Assembly (NCBI GenBank): GCA_019155185.1 | Contig: CM032802.1 | Coordinates: 10,206,501-10,270,500 of the forward strand | Reading direction: 5' to 3' | From: Beaufortia kweichowensis | Lineage: Eukaryota > Chordata > Actinopteri > Cypriniformes > Gastromyzontidae | Length of the DNA: 64,000 bases | Part shown: positions 63,104 to 64,000 of the stretch, one piece after another | Layout: every line of letters begins with the position of its first letter | Numbering within the stretch: position 1 is the first letter of the stretch | Program-made: the position numbers and the translations under genes | Notes under the pieces: model-generated | Databases searched by the model: none | What the model was told of the DNA's origin: nothing | What the model saw: the letters and a program-made list of their open reading frames with translations, nothing else

Positions 63104-64000
63104 GTAAGTCTTGATGGTTACTACTATGTTTGTGGCTGTTTATTTGAAAATGATACTGCTAAAGGTCCAGATTGAGAGAAAGAAATAGAAACTGAGAAAG
63201 TAATACAATATATAAAAAAAATTAATGTAAGGTGATCTTGTGTATATATAAAGAATTACTGTAAATATTAGGATAAAACAATTTTGCTATGTAAATTTTA
63301 TGACATATGCAAATCAGTACACAAAAAACGTGTGTGCGTGCATGTGTGAACTCACATGTATTACATAAAGACATTATATAAAGCAGTCCTGTGGTTAAGA
63401 CTTTCACAACAAGAGCTGGCGCTATATTTTTCCATTAGCACAGTTGACTTTTGCTTTCTCCTAAAAACATCTGCACACCAAACCACCCTCAATGGTCCAA
63501 ACCAATAATGTGATATTTGTATCCTTCTTAAATTTAGAGCTATTACCTCTTTCAATTAAATCACAAACATAGCAGTATGTGATGCTAAAGTTTAGTTTTA
63601 TTTTTGTTTGGAAGGAACTAAAATTTTGTTTGGTGTGCAAACTAATCTTACTGATACTAATCACTATACTAAACTTATGTGATACTAAACTTAATAATCA
63701 AAGTGATAAATGTATGCTTTTTCCTAAGAACAGTTCTGAAAAAGTGTTAGATGTTATTAACAGGTATGCTTCATCTTCTTAAAACCTAGCATTGTCAGAC
63801 TGTTTGGCCCCATCCTATAAACAGGCTCAATAATATTCTAATGTTTGCATTAATTTTCTAATAATTATATTATTGTTGTTTTTTCAACTATTCTTTTGCA
63901 ATTTACTAAGATATACAGCAATATACCTCCTGATATTTCCTCCTGTGATGTATGCAGATATATGATTCAAGGCCAAGAGTTGTTTGTAATATCAAAGAAT

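Overview
This window is a vertebrate nuclear segment, almost certainly from a teleost fish and most likely a cyprinid. The genes are split into many short GT-AG exons, the introns and spacers are AT-rich, and the repeats look cyprinid: a tRNA-derived SINE resembling the cyprinid HAmo type, a miniature transposon flanked by TTAA, Tc1-like palindromes and LINE tails. The protein families are ordinary vertebrate ones. There is no prokaryotic, viral or CRISPR content beyond transposon remains.

I reconstructed nine gene models by joining exons at splice sites in frame. In order: dennd4a (+, 3' part only, 363-5562), slc24a1 (-, 8039-15386), ints14 (+, 17266-20432), hacd3 (-, 21240-25011), ppcdc (+, 25880-27422), the C15orf39 homologue (+, 36475-41935), arih1 (-, 45440-53232), arl2bp (+, 54186-56179) and pllp (-, 57454-59899). 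A possible first exon of a tenth, unrecognised gene lies at 63076-63103 (+). The first seven correspond to human 15q22-q24 and the last two to human 16q13, so the window spans a junction of two human synteny blocks.

The genes mostly alternate in strand. This gives head-to-head pairs with GC-rich shared upstream regions (slc24a1/ints14, hacd3/ppcdc with a perfect NRF1-type palindrome, arih1/arl2bp with a perfect CRE) and tail-to-tail pairs with facing 3' UTRs. The 27.7-34.2 kb stretch is a gene desert of AT-rich DNA and transposon remains. There is no operon-like cooperation. The gene products act in Rab regulation, photoreceptor-type cation exchange, Integrator, very-long-chain fatty acid elongation, coenzyme A synthesis, RBR ubiquitin ligation, ARL2 binding and myelin/epithelial membrane organisation.

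I do not see a new multi-gene system. The points most worth checking are: a spindlin/Tudor-like domain at the C terminus of the fish C15orf39 protein, which as I recall it is absent from the human protein; a one-base frameshift in the first coding exon of slc24a1; a GC-AG intron in arih1; a GC-rich block beside arih1 exon 3; and several transposon insertions, including a nested pair of one family.
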